A stretch of DNA of 64,000 bases from Camelimonas lactis. GTDB lineage: Bacteria; Pseudomonadota; Alphaproteobacteria; Rhizobiales; Beijerinckiaceae. The notes beneath the pieces were generated by a model that worked only from the letters and a program-made list of their open reading frames with translations, ran no database searches and was not told the DNA's origin. Position numbers and translations under genes: made by a program. Every line of letters begins with the position of its first letter. The stretch's first letter is position 1. Positions 1-10,768 of the stretch are shown one piece after another. The stretch is taken from positions 248,001-312,000 of the forward strand of contig NZ_SLWL01000003.1 of NCBI RefSeq assembly GCF_004342915.1. Reading direction: 5' to 3'.

Positions 1-1514
1 TCCTGCTTGAGGCGCCGCACATGGATGCGGACGCTGGCGCCGTCAGGCGAAAACGAACGCGCGTTATCCACGAGATTGTTGATGACCTGGCTGAGGCGTC
101 CGTCATGCCCCATGACAACAAAAGCGTCCTTGCCGAGCGGATGCGGGTCGATGGTCACTTGGACCGGCGCCTGTCCTTCCCGGCGCACTTCATTGGCGAT
201 CGATGAAACGCCCTGCACCAGGCGGGCGACGTCAACCGGCTCGGCGTCTTCGCGCGACAGTTCCGCATCAAGGCGCGAGGCGTCGGAAATGTCGCTGATG
301 AGCCGGTCGAGACGCCTCACGTCATGCTGGATGACCTCCATCAGCCGGCCACGCGATTCATCGGTTTTCGCGAGCGGCAGGGTTTCCACCGCGCTGCGCA
401 GCGACGTCAGCGGATTCTTCAGCTCATGGGCGACGTCAGCGGCGAAGCTCTCGATGGCGTCGATGCGGTCGTACATGGCCGTGGTCATGTCGCGCAGGGC
501 GCCTGACAGGTGGCCAATTTCGTCCGCCCGGTTGGTGAAATCGGGAATGCTGTGGCGTGATCTCGCGCCCTTGCGCACCCGGTCGGCCGCCTCGGCCAGC
601 CGTCGCATCGGGCCGGCGATGGCGCCAGCCAGCAGGAACGATAGCAGCACCATGACGAGGGCGGCGATCAGGAACACCTGCAGCAGCCCCAGGCGCTCCT
701 TGGCGATGATCTGGTCGATATCGCCGCCCTGGGTCGAGAGCAGCAGAACGCCGCGGACGGATTTCAGCCGCTGGATAGGCACCGCCACCGAGACGATGGT
801 TTCGCCATTGCTGTTCACCCGCACAACCGAGGCGGGCTTGCCGGCAATGGCGCTGGCGACCTCTGGCAGGGAGCGGCCGCTGCTGGTGGTCAGCACCTCG
901 GCCGGAAGGCCTTTGGTCTGCGTCCAGCGGCGGATGGTTTCCCACAGGCGCTCCAGCAATCCTGGGGGCTCGCGGGGGATGGGCGGCAGATCAAGCCGCA
1001 GCACGTCGCCGCGGGCCAGGTGCGACTGGGAATCCAGCAACAGCTGGCCTTCGCGATCGAACACCCTCGCGCGGGTGCCCGTTGGCGTCACAAGGTGACG
1101 CAGCAGGGGCGCGACGCGCTCCGGATTGATCGAGAATTCCAGCGGCGACAGGGCTTCCTCGCCGAAACCGGAGCTTTCTCCAGCCTGGAGTTGCAGCAGC
1201 TTGTCGGGGTCAATCAGGATCGCGTCGGTTTCGACTGTCGCGGAGGTCGCGATGGCGCCAGCGATGATTTCGCCCTGGGTCAGAAGGCTTTGAACCCGGG
1301 CCTCGATCAGGCCCTCGCGAAACTGGTTAAGATACAGGAAGCCGATCAGCAGAACGACGAGGCCGGCCAGGTTCAGCATGACGATGCGGCGCGTCAGGCT
1401 GGACGACATGCGCGTCAGCATCATGCGTGCGAATCGCCTGATGCGCGTTCCCAGTCCCCGGGCCGCCTCATCGGCGGCCGGCTCAACCTGGTCGTCGGAT
1501 ACAGTGTCAGTCAT
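1..1514 (-). CDS. chvG: Sensor histidine kinase ChvG (3' end outside window)
   Basis: Membrane sensor kinase of the ChvG/ExoS type, which in rhizobia and relatives senses acid or envelope conditions and phosphorylates ChvI. The ATG at 1514 opens a frame that runs off the left edge, so about 504 residues are visible. There is a first membrane segment near residues 43-65, a periplasmic region, a second segment near 275-302 followed by HAMP, and an H-box DVAHELKNPL with the phospho-accepting His363. The N-box (VINNLVDNA) lies near residue 480. The glycine-rich ATP-lid motifs lie beyond the window. The chvI gene lies 118 bp upstream on the same strand, the usual chvI-chvG order. The family call is strong because both the kinase motifs and the neighbour agree. 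Confidence 0.93.
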   Translation of the reverse strand, partial: MTDTVSDDQVEPAADEAARGLGTRIRRFARMMLTRMSSSLTRRIVMLNLAGLVVLLIGFLYLNQFREGLIEARVQSLLTQGEIIAGAIATSATVETDAILIDPDKLLQLQAGESSGFGEEALSPLEFSINPERVAPLLRHLVTPTGTRARVFDREGQLLLDSQSHLARGDVLRLDLPPIPREPPGLLERLWETIRRWTQTKGLPAEVLTTSSGRSLPEVASAIAGKPASVVRVNSNGETIVSVAVPIQRLKSVRGVLLLSTQGGDIDQIIAKERLGLLQVFLIAALVMVLLSFLLAGAIAGPMRRLAEAADRVRKGARSRHSIPDFTNRADEIGHLSGALRDMTTAMYDRIDAIESFAADVAHELKNPLTSLRSAVETLPLAKTDESRGRLMEVIQHDVRRLDRLISDISDASRLDAELSREDAEPVDVARLVQGVSSIANEVRREGQAPVQVTIDPHPLGKDAFVVMGHDGRLSQVINNLVDNARSFSPDGASVRIHVRRLKQ

Positions 1515-1632
1515 TCGCGCGCATCGCCCGCCCGGGCGTGTTGAGAGACGGTGTAGCCATCTGCACCGAACAGGACGACGCGCCCGTGAGGGCGCGGCGT
1601 CGGGTTTCATTCAATCCTGGCCCCACGCGTCA

Positions 1633-2331
1633 TCAGGCTTCCTTGAAGCGGTAACCGACGCCATACAGGGTTTCGATCATGTCGAAATTATCATCGACAG
1701 CCTTGAACTTCTTGCGCAGGCGCTTGATGTGGCTGTCGATGGTGCGGTCGTCCACATAGACCTGATCATCATACGCCGCATCCATCAGGGCGTTGCGGCT
1801 TTTCACAACGCCCGGACGCTGGGCCAGCGCCTGCAGGATGAGAAATTCCGTCACGGTCAGGGTCACGGGCTCGTTGCGCCATGTGCAGGTATGGCGCTCC
1901 GGGTCCATCTTGAGCGCGCCCCGCTCTAGGGCGCGGGCGTCGCTTTCCCGCACCGCCGTCTGATCGCGTGGGCTGGCGCGGCGCAACACGGCCTTGACGC
2001 GCTCCACCAGCAGCCGTTGGGAGAACGGTTTGCGAATAAAATCGTCGGCGCCCATCTTCAGGCCGAAAAGCTCGTCGATTTCCTCATCCTTCGAGGTAAG
2101 GAAAATAACCGGAAGATCGCTTTTCTGCCGTAGCCGCCGCAACAGCTCCATGCCGTCCATGCGGGGCATCTTGATGTCGAGAATGGCCAGGTCCGGCGGA
2201 TTCGTCTTGAACCCGTCCAACGCCGAGGCGCCGTCCGTGTAGGTGAGGATCCGATATCCCTCCGATTCCAGGGCAATGGAAACTGAGGTCAGAATGTTAC
2301 CGTCGTCATCAACGAGAGCGATCGTTGGCAT
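1633..2331 (-). CDS. chvI: Response regulator ChvI (OmpR/PhoB family)
   Basis: DNA-binding response regulator, 232 residues, partner of the adjacent ChvG kinase. The receiver domain fills residues 1-120 with the acidic pocket DDD at 8-10, phospho-acceptor Asp52 ([13 protein letters not shown]), Thr79 and Lys101. A winged-helix output domain occupies the C-terminal 100 residues and ends GVGYRFKEA. The open frame continues upstream to 2472, but the start at 2331 ([11 protein letters not shown]) gives the family's usual length and N-terminus. In rhizobia ChvI controls exopolysaccharide, acid-response and cell-envelope genes; that this holds here is inference. Between 2332 and 2628 I see no other gene. 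Confidence 0.95.
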   Translation of the reverse strand: MPTIALVDDDGNILTSVSIALESEGYRILTYTDGASALDGFKTNPPDLAILDIKMPRMDGMELLRRLRQKSDLPVIFLTSKDEEIDELFGLKMGADDFIRKPFSQRLLVERVKAVLRRASPRDQTAVRESDARALERGALKMDPERHTCTWRNEPVTLTVTEFLILQALAQRPGVVKSRNALMDAAYDDQVYVDDRTIDSHIKRLRKKFKAVDDNFDMIETLYGVGYRFKEA

Positions 2332-2628
2332 TGTGGCGTGGTTTTCCCGGATAGCGCGATGATGGCCATCGCTGGCCGCACGCGGGTTGAACACGGGTGA
2401 AGTCTGCGCTCCAACACGGCCGAAAAAAGGCGGTGGATCGCGTCCTTTGCTTTCACAGCATAATATTTTCAAGAGATTCGCGCCAGCCTTCGCTTTGCGA
2501 CGGCGGATTCGTCATGGCGGATGCCTGTCGCGGACCGGTTATTGTCTGGGTCATGAAAGCGCTTTTCATCAAGGCCGGCGCCCCGGGGCCGCCGGAGTTG
2601 GCGCGGGAGCGGCCGGTTCTGAAACGGG

Positions 2629-2658
2629 AAAGCCGCCCGGCGCGGGCCGGGCGGCTTT
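2629..2658 (-). terminator. Hairpin terminator downstream of pnp
   Basis: Perfect 13-bp inverted repeat (arms 2629-2641 and 2646-2658, 4-base loop), about 50 bp past the pnp stop. The U-run after the stem is weak (interrupted T's), so termination efficiency is uncertain. It separates pnp from chvI. Confidence 0.7.
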
Positions 2659-2706
2659 CTGTTTCAATATCTGACGCGGGGCGGGGCGCCGTTCCGCCCA
2701 AAGGCC

Positions 2707-4854
2707 TCAGTCGTTGGCGTCTTCGGCCCTCTCGGCCTTCTGCTTCGCCTCGAGGTCCTCGCCAGTGGTCTGGTCGACCACGCGCATGGACAGGCGCACC
2801 TTGCCGCGGTCATCGAAGCCCAGCAGCTTCACCTTGACCTTCTGGCCTTCCTTGACCACGTCCGTCACCTTGGCGACGCGCTGGGGCGCCAGCTGCGAGA
2901 TATGGACCAGACCGTCCTTGGCGCCGAAGAAGTTGACGAAGGCGCCGAAGTCGGTGGTCTTCACCACGGTGCCGTCATAGATCACGCCGACTTCCGGCTC
3001 CGACGCGATGGACTTGATCCAGTTCATGGCCGCTTCGATCGACTTCAGGTCGGCCGAGGCGATCTTGATGGTGCCGTCGTCGCTGATGTCGACCTTGGCG
3101 CCGGTCTTCTCGACGATCTCGCGGATGACCTTGCCGCCCGAACCGATGACTTCGCGGATCTTGTCCTGCGGAATCTTCATGGTCTCGATGCGCGGCGCAT
3201 ATTGGCCGAGCTCGCTGCGGGCTGCGGTCAGCGCCTTCGACATTTCGCCAAGGATGTGCTCGCGTCCGCCCTTCGCCTGATCAAGCGCCACGCGCATGAT
3301 CTCTTCGGTGATGCCGGCGATCTTGATGTCCATCTGCAGCGAGGTGATGCCCGACGCCGAGCCGGCCACCTTGAAGTCCATGTCGCCAAGGTGGTCCTCG
3401 TCGCCCAGGATGTCCGAGAGGACGGCGAAACGGTCGCCTTCCAGGATCAGACCCATGGCGATGCCAGCAACCGGCGCGCGCAGCGGCACGCCCGCGTCCA
3501 TCAGCGCCAGCGACGAACCACACACGGTGGCCATCGATGATGAACCGTTGGACTCGGTGATCTCCGACACCAGGCGGATGGTGTAGGGGAACTCGTGCTT
3601 GGCCGGCAGCATCGGGCGCACGGCGCGCCAGGCGAGCTTGCCATGGCCGATTTCGCGGCGGCCAGGCGAACCCATACGGCCGGTTTCGCCGACGGAGTAG
3701 GGCGGGAAGTTGTAGTGGAGCAGGAAGTGCTCCTTGTAGGTGCCTTCCAGCGAATCGATGAACTGCTCGTCGTCCGCGGTGCCCAGCGTCGCCACGACCA
3801 TGGCCTGGGTTTCGCCGCGGGTGAACAGCGCCGAACCGTGGGTGCGCGGCAGGAAACCGACTTCCGACACGATCGGGCGCACGGTGCGCACGTCGCGACC
3901 GTCGATGCGCACGCCGGTGTCAAGAATGTTCCAGCGGACGATCTTGGCCTGCAGCTCCTTGAAGACGCCCTTCACGGTCTCGGCCGGGAAGCGCGGCTCC
4001 GCGCCCTCGGGGAACAGGGCGGCGAACACCCTGGCCTTGACGGCGTCGACAGCGGCATAGCGGGCCTGCTTGTCGGTGATCATATAGGCCTTGCGCAGAT
4101 CGGCCTCGGCGATCTCCAGCACGACCTTCTCGATTTCGGAAACGTCAGCGACGGCCAGGTCGCGCGGCTCCTTGGCGGCGCGTTCGGCCAGGCGGATGAT
4201 GGCGTCGATCACCGGCTGGAAGTGCTTGTGGCCGAACATCACGGCGCCGAGCATCACGTCCTCGGACAGCTCTTTGGCTTCCGATTCGACCATCAGCACG
4301 GCGTCGGTGGTGCCGGCGACCACCAGGTCGAGCTCGGAGCCTTCACGCTCGGCAAAGGTCGGGTTCAGCTTGTACTGGCCGTTGGCGTAGCCGACGCGGG
4401 CGGCGCCGATGGGGCCCATGAACGGCGCGCCGGACAGGGTGAGCGCCGCGGAGGCGGCCACCATGGAGACGATGTCCGGGTCATTCTCCAGATCGTGCGA
4501 CAGCACGGTGATGATGACCTGGGTGTCACAGCGCCAGCCATCGGCGAACAGCGGGCGGATTGGGCGGTCGATCAGGCGGGAAACCAGGGTTTCCTTTTCA
4601 CTCGGACGACCTTCACGTTTGAAATAACCGCCGGGAATGCGGCCGGCGGCGAAGGTCTTTTCCTGGTAGTTGACCGTCAGCGGCATGAAGTCGATGCCGG
4701 GCTTGGGCTCTTTCGCCGCAACGACTGTGGCCAGCACGGTGGTCTCGCCGTAGGTGGCGAGCACGGCGCCGTCGGCCTGGCGGGCGATGCGGCCGGTTTC
4801 GAGCGTCAGCTTCGAACCTGCCCAGATCAGCTCTTCGCGTTGAATATCGAACAT
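2707..4854 (-). CDS. pnp: Polyribonucleotide nucleotidyltransferase (PNPase)
   Basis: 3'-to-5' phosphorolytic exoribonuclease of the RNA degradosome, 715 residues. Two RNase PH-like cores are followed by a KH domain ([12 protein letters not shown]) and an S1 domain (DFGAFVNFF...GLVHISQL) in the last 160 residues. The catalytic second core carries [16 protein letters not shown] and the [15 protein letters not shown] segment. The start MFDIQREEL at 4854 is chosen because it matches the family N-terminus and has a GGAAAG element just upstream; the frame is open to 5052 but that extension is not conserved-looking. It follows rpsO on the same strand, the classic rpsO-pnp pair, and the intervening leader is rich in hairpins. 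Confidence 0.97.
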   Translation of the reverse strand: MFDIQREELIWAGSKLTLETGRIARQADGAVLATYGETTVLATVVAAKEPKPGIDFMPLTVNYQEKTFAAGRIPGGYFKREGRPSEKETLVSRLIDRPIRPLFADGWRCDTQVIITVLSHDLENDPDIVSMVAASAALTLSGAPFMGPIGAARVGYANGQYKLNPTFAEREGSELDLVVAGTTDAVLMVESEAKELSEDVMLGAVMFGHKHFQPVIDAIIRLAERAAKEPRDLAVADVSEIEKVVLEIAEADLRKAYMITDKQARYAAVDAVKARVFAALFPEGAEPRFPAETVKGVFKELQAKIVRWNILDTGVRIDGRDVRTVRPIVSEVGFLPRTHGSALFTRGETQAMVVATLGTADDEQFIDSLEGTYKEHFLLHYNFPPYSVGETGRMGSPGRREIGHGKLAWRAVRPMLPAKHEFPYTIRLVSEITESNGSSSMATVCGSSLALMDAGVPLRAPVAGIAMGLILEGDRFAVLSDILGDEDHLGDMDFKVAGSASGITSLQMDIKIAGITEEIMRVALDQAKGGREHILGEMSKALTAARSELGQYAPRIETMKIPQDKIREVIGSGGKVIREIVEKTGAKVDISDDGTIKIASADLKSIEAAMNWIKSIASEPEVGVIYDGTVVKTTDFGAFVNFFGAKDGLVHISQLAPQRVAKVTDVVKEGQKVKVKLLGFDDRGKVRLSMRVVDQTTGEDLEAKQKAERAEDAND

Positions 4855-4915
4855 GTATTTCTTTCCATGGGTATGCGGTCCGGCCACCGGGTGCGCCATG
4901 AGCAAGATGGCGGGG

Positions 4916-5013
4916 GGCTCGCGCTTCAGGGCGAGCCGCCGGCTATCCTGCTCCGGCCTGGCCGGAACATCATTTGTGGGACCTTGGTCCCGGCGTCGCC
5001 AGCCAATTTTGGC
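4916..5013 (-). promoter_or_regulatory. Hairpin-rich pnp leader
   Basis: The 429-bp space between rpsO and pnp (4855-5283) has no gene. Its pnp-proximal part holds four short inverted repeats: 4916-4921/4932-4937, 4952-4958/4960-4966, the palindrome 4978-4991, and 5002-5013. In enterobacteria a pnp leader stem is cut by RNase III and used in PNPase autoregulation. A similar role here is inferred from position and structure only. Confidence 0.4.
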
Positions 5014-5283
5014 CAACATAGCTGAACGGGCGCGCCTTTGTGGCGACAGCACTTCAGCGTGGAAGCGGCTTCATCGCAGAAACCACCCGGCGCGGGCGCC
5101 CAGCGCCAGCGGGTAAATCCCTCACGCACGGTCCTGGCGTAGTGCTCAGGACGCGCGGACAGTGATGTGCGTATCGGTCGGAACGGCAGGCGCCAGATAG
5201 CCGGCGCACGCCTGTTTGTATGGGCTACCTGTCGGGCGTCGCCGGGCGCGCTCCGAACCTGTCGCCCGATGCCTGCGAGGCGA

Positions 5284-5553
5284 TCAGCGGCGGATGCCGA
5301 GACGCTCGATCAGCGAACGGTAGCGGGCTTCGTCCTTGCGCTTGACGTAATCAAGCAGCTTGCGGCGCTGCGAAACCATCTTGAGCAGGCCACGACGGGA
5401 ATGGTTGTCCTTGTTGTGGGCCTTGAAGTGCTCGGTCAGGTTGACAATGCGCTCGGTGAGGATCGCCACCTGGACCTCGGGGGAGCCGCTGTCGCCGTTC
5501 GACGTCGCGTATTCCTTGATCAGTTCCTGCTTGCGCTCAGGCGTAATCGACAT
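5284..5553 (-). CDS. rpsO: 30S ribosomal protein S15
   Basis: Small-subunit primary rRNA-binding protein, 89 residues, the standard length. It begins [16 protein letters not shown] and contains the conserved [18 protein letters not shown] segment that contacts 16S rRNA and the YLKR-like LLDYVKRKD motif. The start at 5553 has a GGAAC element upstream. It lies between truB and pnp in the conserved truB-rpsO-pnp order. Nothing unusual is seen. Confidence 0.98.
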   Translation of the reverse strand: MSITPERKQELIKEYATSNGDSGSPEVQVAILTERIVNLTEHFKAHNKDNHSRRGLLKMVSQRRKLLDYVKRKDEARYRSLIERLGIRR

Positions 5554-5791
5554 CGGTTGTTCCTTTCAGTTGGAATATGGCCCTGCCGGGATGTCGTCCA
5601 GCAGGGTCGGGATGCACGCGCCTGTCCGCAGACGGGAGCGCACGGCGGCGCTTATGCACCAATCAGGCGGATTTGGCCATAACATTTTCATGCCGGCCAT
5701 CACCGCCTTGTGGCAAGAAGCGCCCATTAATCAAAAGGATATGGCAAAATATCCGCCTGCGGGGACGTGGCGGCCAGGGGGCAAAAGGGCT

Positions 5792-6754
5792 TCAGCCGCG
5801 CTCTCCGAGGTTAAAAATCCGCTTCGGATGCAGCTCGCCCCGGTCGAAATCCGCCAGCGCCACAAGGCGCCCGGCCAGCATGACGGCGACGGCGCCTTCG
5901 AACACCGGGGCGTCGCGACCACGCAACAGCACGCTTTGTCCCCGCGTCAGACGACCCGCGCCGGTGCGGTCGACGGTGACCGCGGGCAGGTCGCACAAAG
6001 CGGTGACCACCGGCAGAAGCGCGGCGTCGGGCAGCCCATCCGGCGCTTCCGAAGCGAGGGTCTCAATCGCGTCGAGGGTAACGGAATTGTGGAGGTTGAA
6101 CGGCCCGACCCGGGTGCGGCGCAGGGCCGCCACATGGCCGAAGCAGCCGAGATTGCGGCCGAGATCCCGGGCGATGGCGCGCACATAGGTGCCCTTGCCG
6201 CACTCTGCCTCGAACAGGGCCCGGTCGTCGGTGCGGTTGACCAGACGCAACTGCTCAATGGTCACCGCGCGCGGTTGCAGTTCGACCGCCTCTCCTTCCC
6301 GCGCCCGGTCGTAGGCCCGCTCGCCGTCGATCTTGATGGCGGAGAATTTGGGCGGGACCTGCAGAATGGTGCCGGTGAAGCGCGGCAGCAGTTCGGCGAT
6401 GGCGTCGGGCTCTGGGCGCGCGTCGGAACTGGCCACCACGTGGCCTTCCGCGTCGTCGGTATTTGTCTCCTCGCCCCAGGCGACGGTAAATGCATAGGCC
6501 TTGCGGCCGTCCATGACGTATGGAACCGTCTTGGTCGCTTCACCAAGAGCGATGGGCAGGATGCCGGAAGCCAGCGGATCCAGCGTTCCGGCGTGGCCGG
6601 CTTTGCGGGCCCGGAACAGCCGCTTGATGACGGCGACGGCATGAGTCGACGTCATGCCGACCGGCTTGTCCAGCACCACCCAGCCGCTGACGTCGCGTTT
6701 CTTCGGGCGCGGCGCGGCGGAGGCCACGATCCGGGCTTCAGCTTCCTCTGTCAT
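5792..6754 (-). CDS. truB: tRNA pseudouridine(55) synthase TruB
   Basis: Makes pseudouridine 55 in the T-loop of tRNAs. The catalytic Asp lies in GHAGTLDPLASG (Asp66 counted from the alternative start at 6775). The N-terminal GWVVLDKPVGMTS motif and the central PPKFSAIKIDGERAY segment are typical, and the C-terminus has a PUA-like region (LTRGQSVLLRG). I prefer the start MTEEAEA at 6754 (320 residues) because GGAAG precedes it at the right distance; an in-frame ATG at 6775 would add seven residues. It lies between rbfA and rpsO, as in most proteobacteria. Confidence 0.96.
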   Translation of the reverse strand: MTEEAEARIVASAAPRPKKRDVSGWVVLDKPVGMTSTHAVAVIKRLFRARKAGHAGTLDPLASGILPIALGEATKTVPYVMDGRKAYAFTVAWGEETNTDDAEGHVVASSDARPEPDAIAELLPRFTGTILQVPPKFSAIKIDGERAYDRAREGEAVELQPRAVTIEQLRLVNRTDDRALFEAECGKGTYVRAIARDLGRNLGCFGHVAALRRTRVGPFNLHNSVTLDAIETLASEAPDGLPDAALLPVVTALCDLPAVTVDRTGAGRLTRGQSVLLRGRDAPVFEGAVAVMLAGRLVALADFDRGELHPKRIFNLGERG

Positions 6755-6998
6755 TGGTCTTCCATTCCGGAGCATCCGGCGGTGCGGCGGTCCGGCGTCG
6801 GTTGGAGGCTACTCCCGTGCGGGCGAACCCGGAACCGGAGCGGTCATGACGGTTCCGGCGCCGGCAAACAGCCTGACGCCCGGAAACGCCAAAATCAGGG
6901 TGGCGGAGCGTTTCACGATTCCAGGCTGAATGGAAACATTCCCGGATCACACGGCAAATGGCGCCGGCGCGGGGCGTCGGGAATATGGTTGCCGCCAG

Positions 6999-7418
6999 TC
7001 ACGCCTGGTCGTCGGTTTCCTGTGGCTTCGCGAGGTCGGCCTGGACCTTTTCGGACTGGAGCAGCCGCTCGATGCGGCCTGCTTCGTCGAAGGTTTCGTC
7101 GCGGCGGAATCGCAGGTCTGGCGCATAGCGCAGATTGATGCGGTGGGCCAGTTCGGTGCGGATATGCCGCTTGTGCCGGTCAAGGGCGGCGATCACCGGC
7201 TTCTCGTCCTTGCCGCCGAGCGGCATGACATAGCACGTGGCCAGTTTGAGGTCCGGCGACATGCGAACTTCCGGCACCGTCACGACATTGCCGCTGAGGG
7301 CGTCATCCTGGATCTCGCCGCGGGCGAGGATCTCCGCCAGGGCGTGACGGACGAGTTCGCCCACGCGCAACTGGCGTTGCGAAGGGCCGGAGGATGGGGA
7401 GGCGGCGCGTTTTGCCAT
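6999..7418 (-). CDS. rbfA: Ribosome-binding factor A
   Basis: Late 30S assembly factor that binds near the 5' end of 16S rRNA helix 1; about 139 residues with the start MAKRAASP at 7418. The KH-like fold is recognisable from [14 protein letters not shown], the [18 protein letters not shown] strand and [21 protein letters not shown] longer in-frame start at 7457 exists but adds a non-conserved stretch. It is separated from infB by about 350 bp, more than is usual for this pair, and that space holds strong inverted repeats and one RIME-like element. Confidence 0.95.
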   Translation of the reverse strand: MAKRAASPSSGPSQRQLRVGELVRHALAEILARGEIQDDALSGNVVTVPEVRMSPDLKLATCYVMPLGGKDEKPVIAALDRHKRHIRTELAHRINLRYAPDLRFRRDETFDEAGRIERLLQSEKVQADLAKPQETDDQA

Positions 7419-7477
7419 TGGGGTCACTGTCTTCGCCAGGGCGACGTGCGGTCGCACTGGACCGGGGATCGCCGCAT

Positions 7478-7539
7478 TGTTCTGAACTTACGCAGTTTCC
7501 TGACTCAAAGCGACGTCCGCCCGGCTGGAAAATGCTCCA
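7478..7539 (-). repeat. Degenerate RIME-like palindromic repeat
   Basis: Read on the minus strand it begins TGGAGCATTTTCC and ends GGAAACTGCG...CAGAACA. This matches the outer ends of the better-preserved copies at 49546 and 49762. The inner palindrome is decayed. It lies in the rbfA-infB gap. Confidence 0.45.
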
Positions 7540-7736
7540 CGATGCGCCCGCCGGAGCAAATGCCTGCTCCGGATGGCGATAGATCCGGATCTGGATGCCG
7601 AACGGTTTTTTCGCAGTTTTGCGTCGGGCGATATCCCGCACCTGGGCTTGCGGATCATCCGCCGCCCGGCTGTTCCCGACGCTGTCCCGATACACACAGC
7701 CCGCGCACGGGCGTCGTCATGCCGTGGATCACGGGA

Positions 7737-7765
7737 ACGGCGCGCATGTGATTGATGCGCGCCGT
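7737..7765. other. Strong 11-bp stem after infB
   Basis: Perfect inverted repeat (7737-7747 and 7755-7765, 7-base loop), five bases past the infB stop. No U-run follows on the minus strand, so it is not a standard intrinsic terminator. A second stem (7551-7558/7565-7572) lies nearer rbfA. They may mark a processing site or stabilise a 3' end. Confidence 0.5.
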
Positions 7766-7770
7766 CACTG

Positions 7771-10539
7771 TCACTGCAGGGTGCGGCGGATTTCCTCGAC
7801 GCGGTAGCATTCGATGACGTCGCCCTTGCGCATGTCCTCGAAGCGTTCGAAGGCCATGCCGCACTCCTGGCCGGAGCCGACTTCCTTCGCGTCATCCTTG
7901 AAGCGCTTGAGCTGGCTGAGCTTGCCTTCGTGGATGACGATGCTGTCGCGGATAATGCGCACATGGGCGCCGCGCTCGACCACGCCGTCGGTGACGCGGC
8001 AGCCGGCGACCTTGCCAACCTTCGACACGTCGAAGACTTCCTGGACCACAGCCTCGCCGAGTCGGTGCTCGCGCAGGGTCGGCGCCAGCAGGCCCGACAT
8101 CGCGTCACGCACGTCATCAATGAGATCATAGATGATGTTGTAGTAACGGATCTCGATGCCGGCCCGGTCGGCCGCTTCGCGCGCTTCCTTGTTGGCGCGG
8201 ACGTTGAAGCCCATGACGGTCGCTTTCGAGGCGCCGGCGAGGGTCACGTCGGACTCGGTGATGCCGCCGACGCCGGCGTGCAGGATGCGCGCCGTGACTT
8301 CGTCATTGCCGAGCTTCTCGACCGCACCGCGAATGGCCTCGACGGAACCGTGCACGTCGCCCTTGACGACCAGCGCCAGCTCCTTCTTGCCGCCGCCCTC
8401 GCGCAGGTCGCGCATCATGTCGGCCAGTGAGCGACCGGCGCCGGCGCCGCGCGCCGCCAGCTTCTCGCGCCGCTGACGGGTGCGGAAGTCGGTGATCTCA
8501 CGGGCGCGGGCCTCGTTCTCGACGACGGCGACGCGATCGCCAGCCTCGGGGGTGCCGTTGAAGCCCAGCACCTCGGCCGGGACCGACGGGCCTGCTTCCT
8601 TGATCTGGGAACCGTTGTCGGCCACCAGGGCGCGCACGCGGCCCCATTCGCAACCGGCGACAACAATGTCACCAACCCGCAGGGTGCCGCGATCGACCAG
8701 CACCGTGGCCACAGGGCCACGACCGCGATCGAGCTTGGCCTCGATGACGTTGCCTTCCGCCGAACGGTCGGGGTTGGCGCGCAGGTCGAGAATCTCGGAC
8801 TGCAGCTGCAGGCCTTCCAGCAACTTGTCGAGATTGGTTCCCGCCTTGGCCGAAACCTCGAACTCGAGCGTCTCGCCGCCCATGGACTCAACCACAACCT
8901 CGTGGCGCAGCAGTTCGTTGCGCACGCGCTGCGGATCTGCCGAGGGCTTGTCGATCTTGTTGATGGCGACAATCAGCGGCACGCCGGCGGCGCGGGCATG
9001 GTCGATCGCCTCAATGGTCTGCGGCATGACGCCATCATCAGCGGCCACAACAAGCACGACGATGTCCGTCACCTTGGCGCCGCGGGCGCGCATGGACGTG
9101 AAGGCGGCGTGACCGGGCGTGTCGATGATGGTGATCTTGCCGCCGAGCGGCGACGTCACCTGATAGGCGCCGATGTGCTGGGTGATGCCGCCAGCTTCGC
9201 CGGACACGACGGTGGTCTTGCGCAGGGCGTCCAGCAGCGAGGTCTTGCCGTGGTCGACGTGGCCCATGATGGTCACGACCGGCGGGCGCGGCAGCTTCAC
9301 CTCATCCACGTCATCGGCGCTGAACAGGCCTTCCTCAACGTCGGATTCGGCGACGCGGCGCACCGTATGGCCAAGCTCTTCCGCGATCAGCTGCGCGGTG
9401 TCCGCGTCGATCACATCGGTAATCTTGTGCATCTGGCCCTGGCGCATCAGCAGACGGATCACGTCCACGCCACGCTCGGACATACGGTTGGCCAGTTCCT
9501 GAATCGTGATCGTTTCAGGAATGGTCACCTCGCGGGACAGACGCTCCTTCTGCTCGCTTGCTGCGCCGCGATTCATGCGCTGCATGCGGCGGCGGAAGGC
9601 GGCGACCGAGTGGGTGCGCTCCTCACCAGCGTTGTGGGCGGTGCTGATGGTCAGACGGCCGCGACGGCGCTCATCGCCGGCGCCCGACTTGCCAGGCTTG
9701 GGCGCGGCGGCGGGGCGCAGGGCGCCGGGCCGCCGGGCGCGCGGCGCCTCGTCATCGGTCGCGGCGGCGGGACGGCCAGCGGGGGCCGCCGTCGCGGGAC
9801 GCGGGCTTGCGGGCTGCGTCGTTGTCGTCGCTGCAGGCTTGGCCGGCTCGGCCGGCTTTGGCGGCGCAGGTGGGCGCGGCGACAGCAGCACAGGGGGGCG
9901 TGAGCCAGCTGGACGCGGGCGCGCCACGATGGCCGTTGGCGTCGCCGGCCCGGTTTCATAACGGGGCGTGGGCTCCGGCGTCGGCGCGGCCTTTGCCTCG
10001 GATTTGGCCTTCTGGGGCGCGGGAGCGGGCTGTGGCGCAGACGGGGCGGCGGCCCTGGCGGCCTCCTCCTCGGCGCGCAGACGGGTCTGCTCTTCGCGCT
10101 GGCGCGCTTCAGCCGCCTCACGCTCCGCCTTTTCAGCGGCTTCGCGTTCGGCGCGGCGGCGCTCCTCCTGCTCGGCCTGCTTGCGCTCCTCGACCTCGCG
10201 TCCCTTGGCGAGCGCCAGCGCCCGGATACGGGCCTCGCGTTCGTCGTCGGTCAGCGTGCGCAGAACAACGCCGGTCGGACGCTGGCCCGCGGCCGGACGC
10301 CTGGGGGCGGCGGCTGAAGGCGCGGCGGGGCGCGGCGCGGCGGGGGCAGCGGGAGCAGCCTCCTTCGCCTCACCTGGCCCGACGGCGCGACGCTTCACCT
10401 TCTCAACCACAACCGCCTTGCTGCGGCCATGGGAGAAACTCTGCCTCACCGTCCCATGCTCGACCGGGCGCTTGAGCGTCAGCGTCTTGTTCTGCCCTCC
10501 GCTGATCGTCTTGTCGCCCGGGTTCTTGCTATCGCTCAT
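7771..10539 (-). CDS. infB: Translation initiation factor IF-2
   Basis: GTPase that places initiator tRNA on the 30S subunit, 922 residues. The start [11 protein letters not shown] at 10539 matches the alphaproteobacterial N-terminus; the open frame extends to 10749 without conserved sequence. The N-terminal 330 residues are a basic, then Ala/Pro/Glu-rich coiled linker with KTLTLKRP near the start. The IF2_N region ([21 protein letters not shown]) precedes the G domain, whose G1 GHVDHGKTS is near residue 425, followed by DTPGHAAF and NKIDKP. Domains II-IV and the C-terminal fMet-tRNA-binding domain follow. It is flanked by ylxR upstream and rbfA downstream in the nusA operon. Confidence 0.97.
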   Translation of the reverse strand: MSDSKNPGDKTISGGQNKTLTLKRPVEHGTVRQSFSHGRSKAVVVEKVKRRAVGPGEAKEAAPAAPAAPRPAAPSAAAPRRPAAGQRPTGVVLRTLTDDEREARIRALALAKGREVEERKQAEQEERRRAEREAAEKAEREAAEARQREEQTRLRAEEEAARAAAPSAPQPAPAPQKAKSEAKAAPTPEPTPRYETGPATPTAIVARPRPAGSRPPVLLSPRPPAPPKPAEPAKPAATTTTQPASPRPATAAPAGRPAAATDDEAPRARRPGALRPAAAPKPGKSGAGDERRRGRLTISTAHNAGEERTHSVAAFRRRMQRMNRGAASEQKERLSREVTIPETITIQELANRMSERGVDVIRLLMRQGQMHKITDVIDADTAQLIAEELGHTVRRVAESDVEEGLFSADDVDEVKLPRPPVVTIMGHVDHGKTSLLDALRKTTVVSGEAGGITQHIGAYQVTSPLGGKITIIDTPGHAAFTSMRARGAKVTDIVVLVVAADDGVMPQTIEAIDHARAAGVPLIVAINKIDKPSADPQRVRNELLRHEVVVESMGGETLEFEVSAKAGTNLDKLLEGLQLQSEILDLRANPDRSAEGNVIEAKLDRGRGPVATVLVDRGTLRVGDIVVAGCEWGRVRALVADNGSQIKEAGPSVPAEVLGFNGTPEAGDRVAVVENEARAREITDFRTRQRREKLAARGAGAGRSLADMMRDLREGGGKKELALVVKGDVHGSVEAIRGAVEKLGNDEVTARILHAGVGGITESDVTLAGASKATVMGFNVRANKEAREAADRAGIEIRYYNIIYDLIDDVRDAMSGLLAPTLREHRLGEAVVQEVFDVSKVGKVAGCRVTDGVVERGAHVRIIRDSIVIHEGKLSQLKRFKDDAKEVGSGQECGMAFERFEDMRKGDVIECYRVEEIRRTLQ

Positions 10540-10768
10540 TCCGTTCCTGCCGCTCGCATGCCGGATCAGCTGATCCGCATATACCTCGTGCAGGTCCATG
10601 GCGTTGAACCATGGGCCTGTCAATCTGCCGGACGCTGTGGTCCGCGTGGGGACCGCCGGCAGGCTTCTCAAATCCGGCGACCGACGGCGCTCATGCTGCG
10701 CCGCTGTGGCCTGCACGGGTGCTCCAGGGCATGGGGCCCGGGGGCGCATCAGGGGGAAAACGCTGCAA

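Noticed and set aside
3595-5025. Long plus-strand open frame (about 476 codons) over pnp
   Set aside because: It is antisense to a fully conserved PNPase and its Gly/His-rich translation is typical of high-GC shadow frames.
5685-5740. Possible further RIME-like element upstream of rpsO (ACATTTTCATG start)
   Set aside because: Only the left end resembles the family; the right end and inner stem are not convincing.
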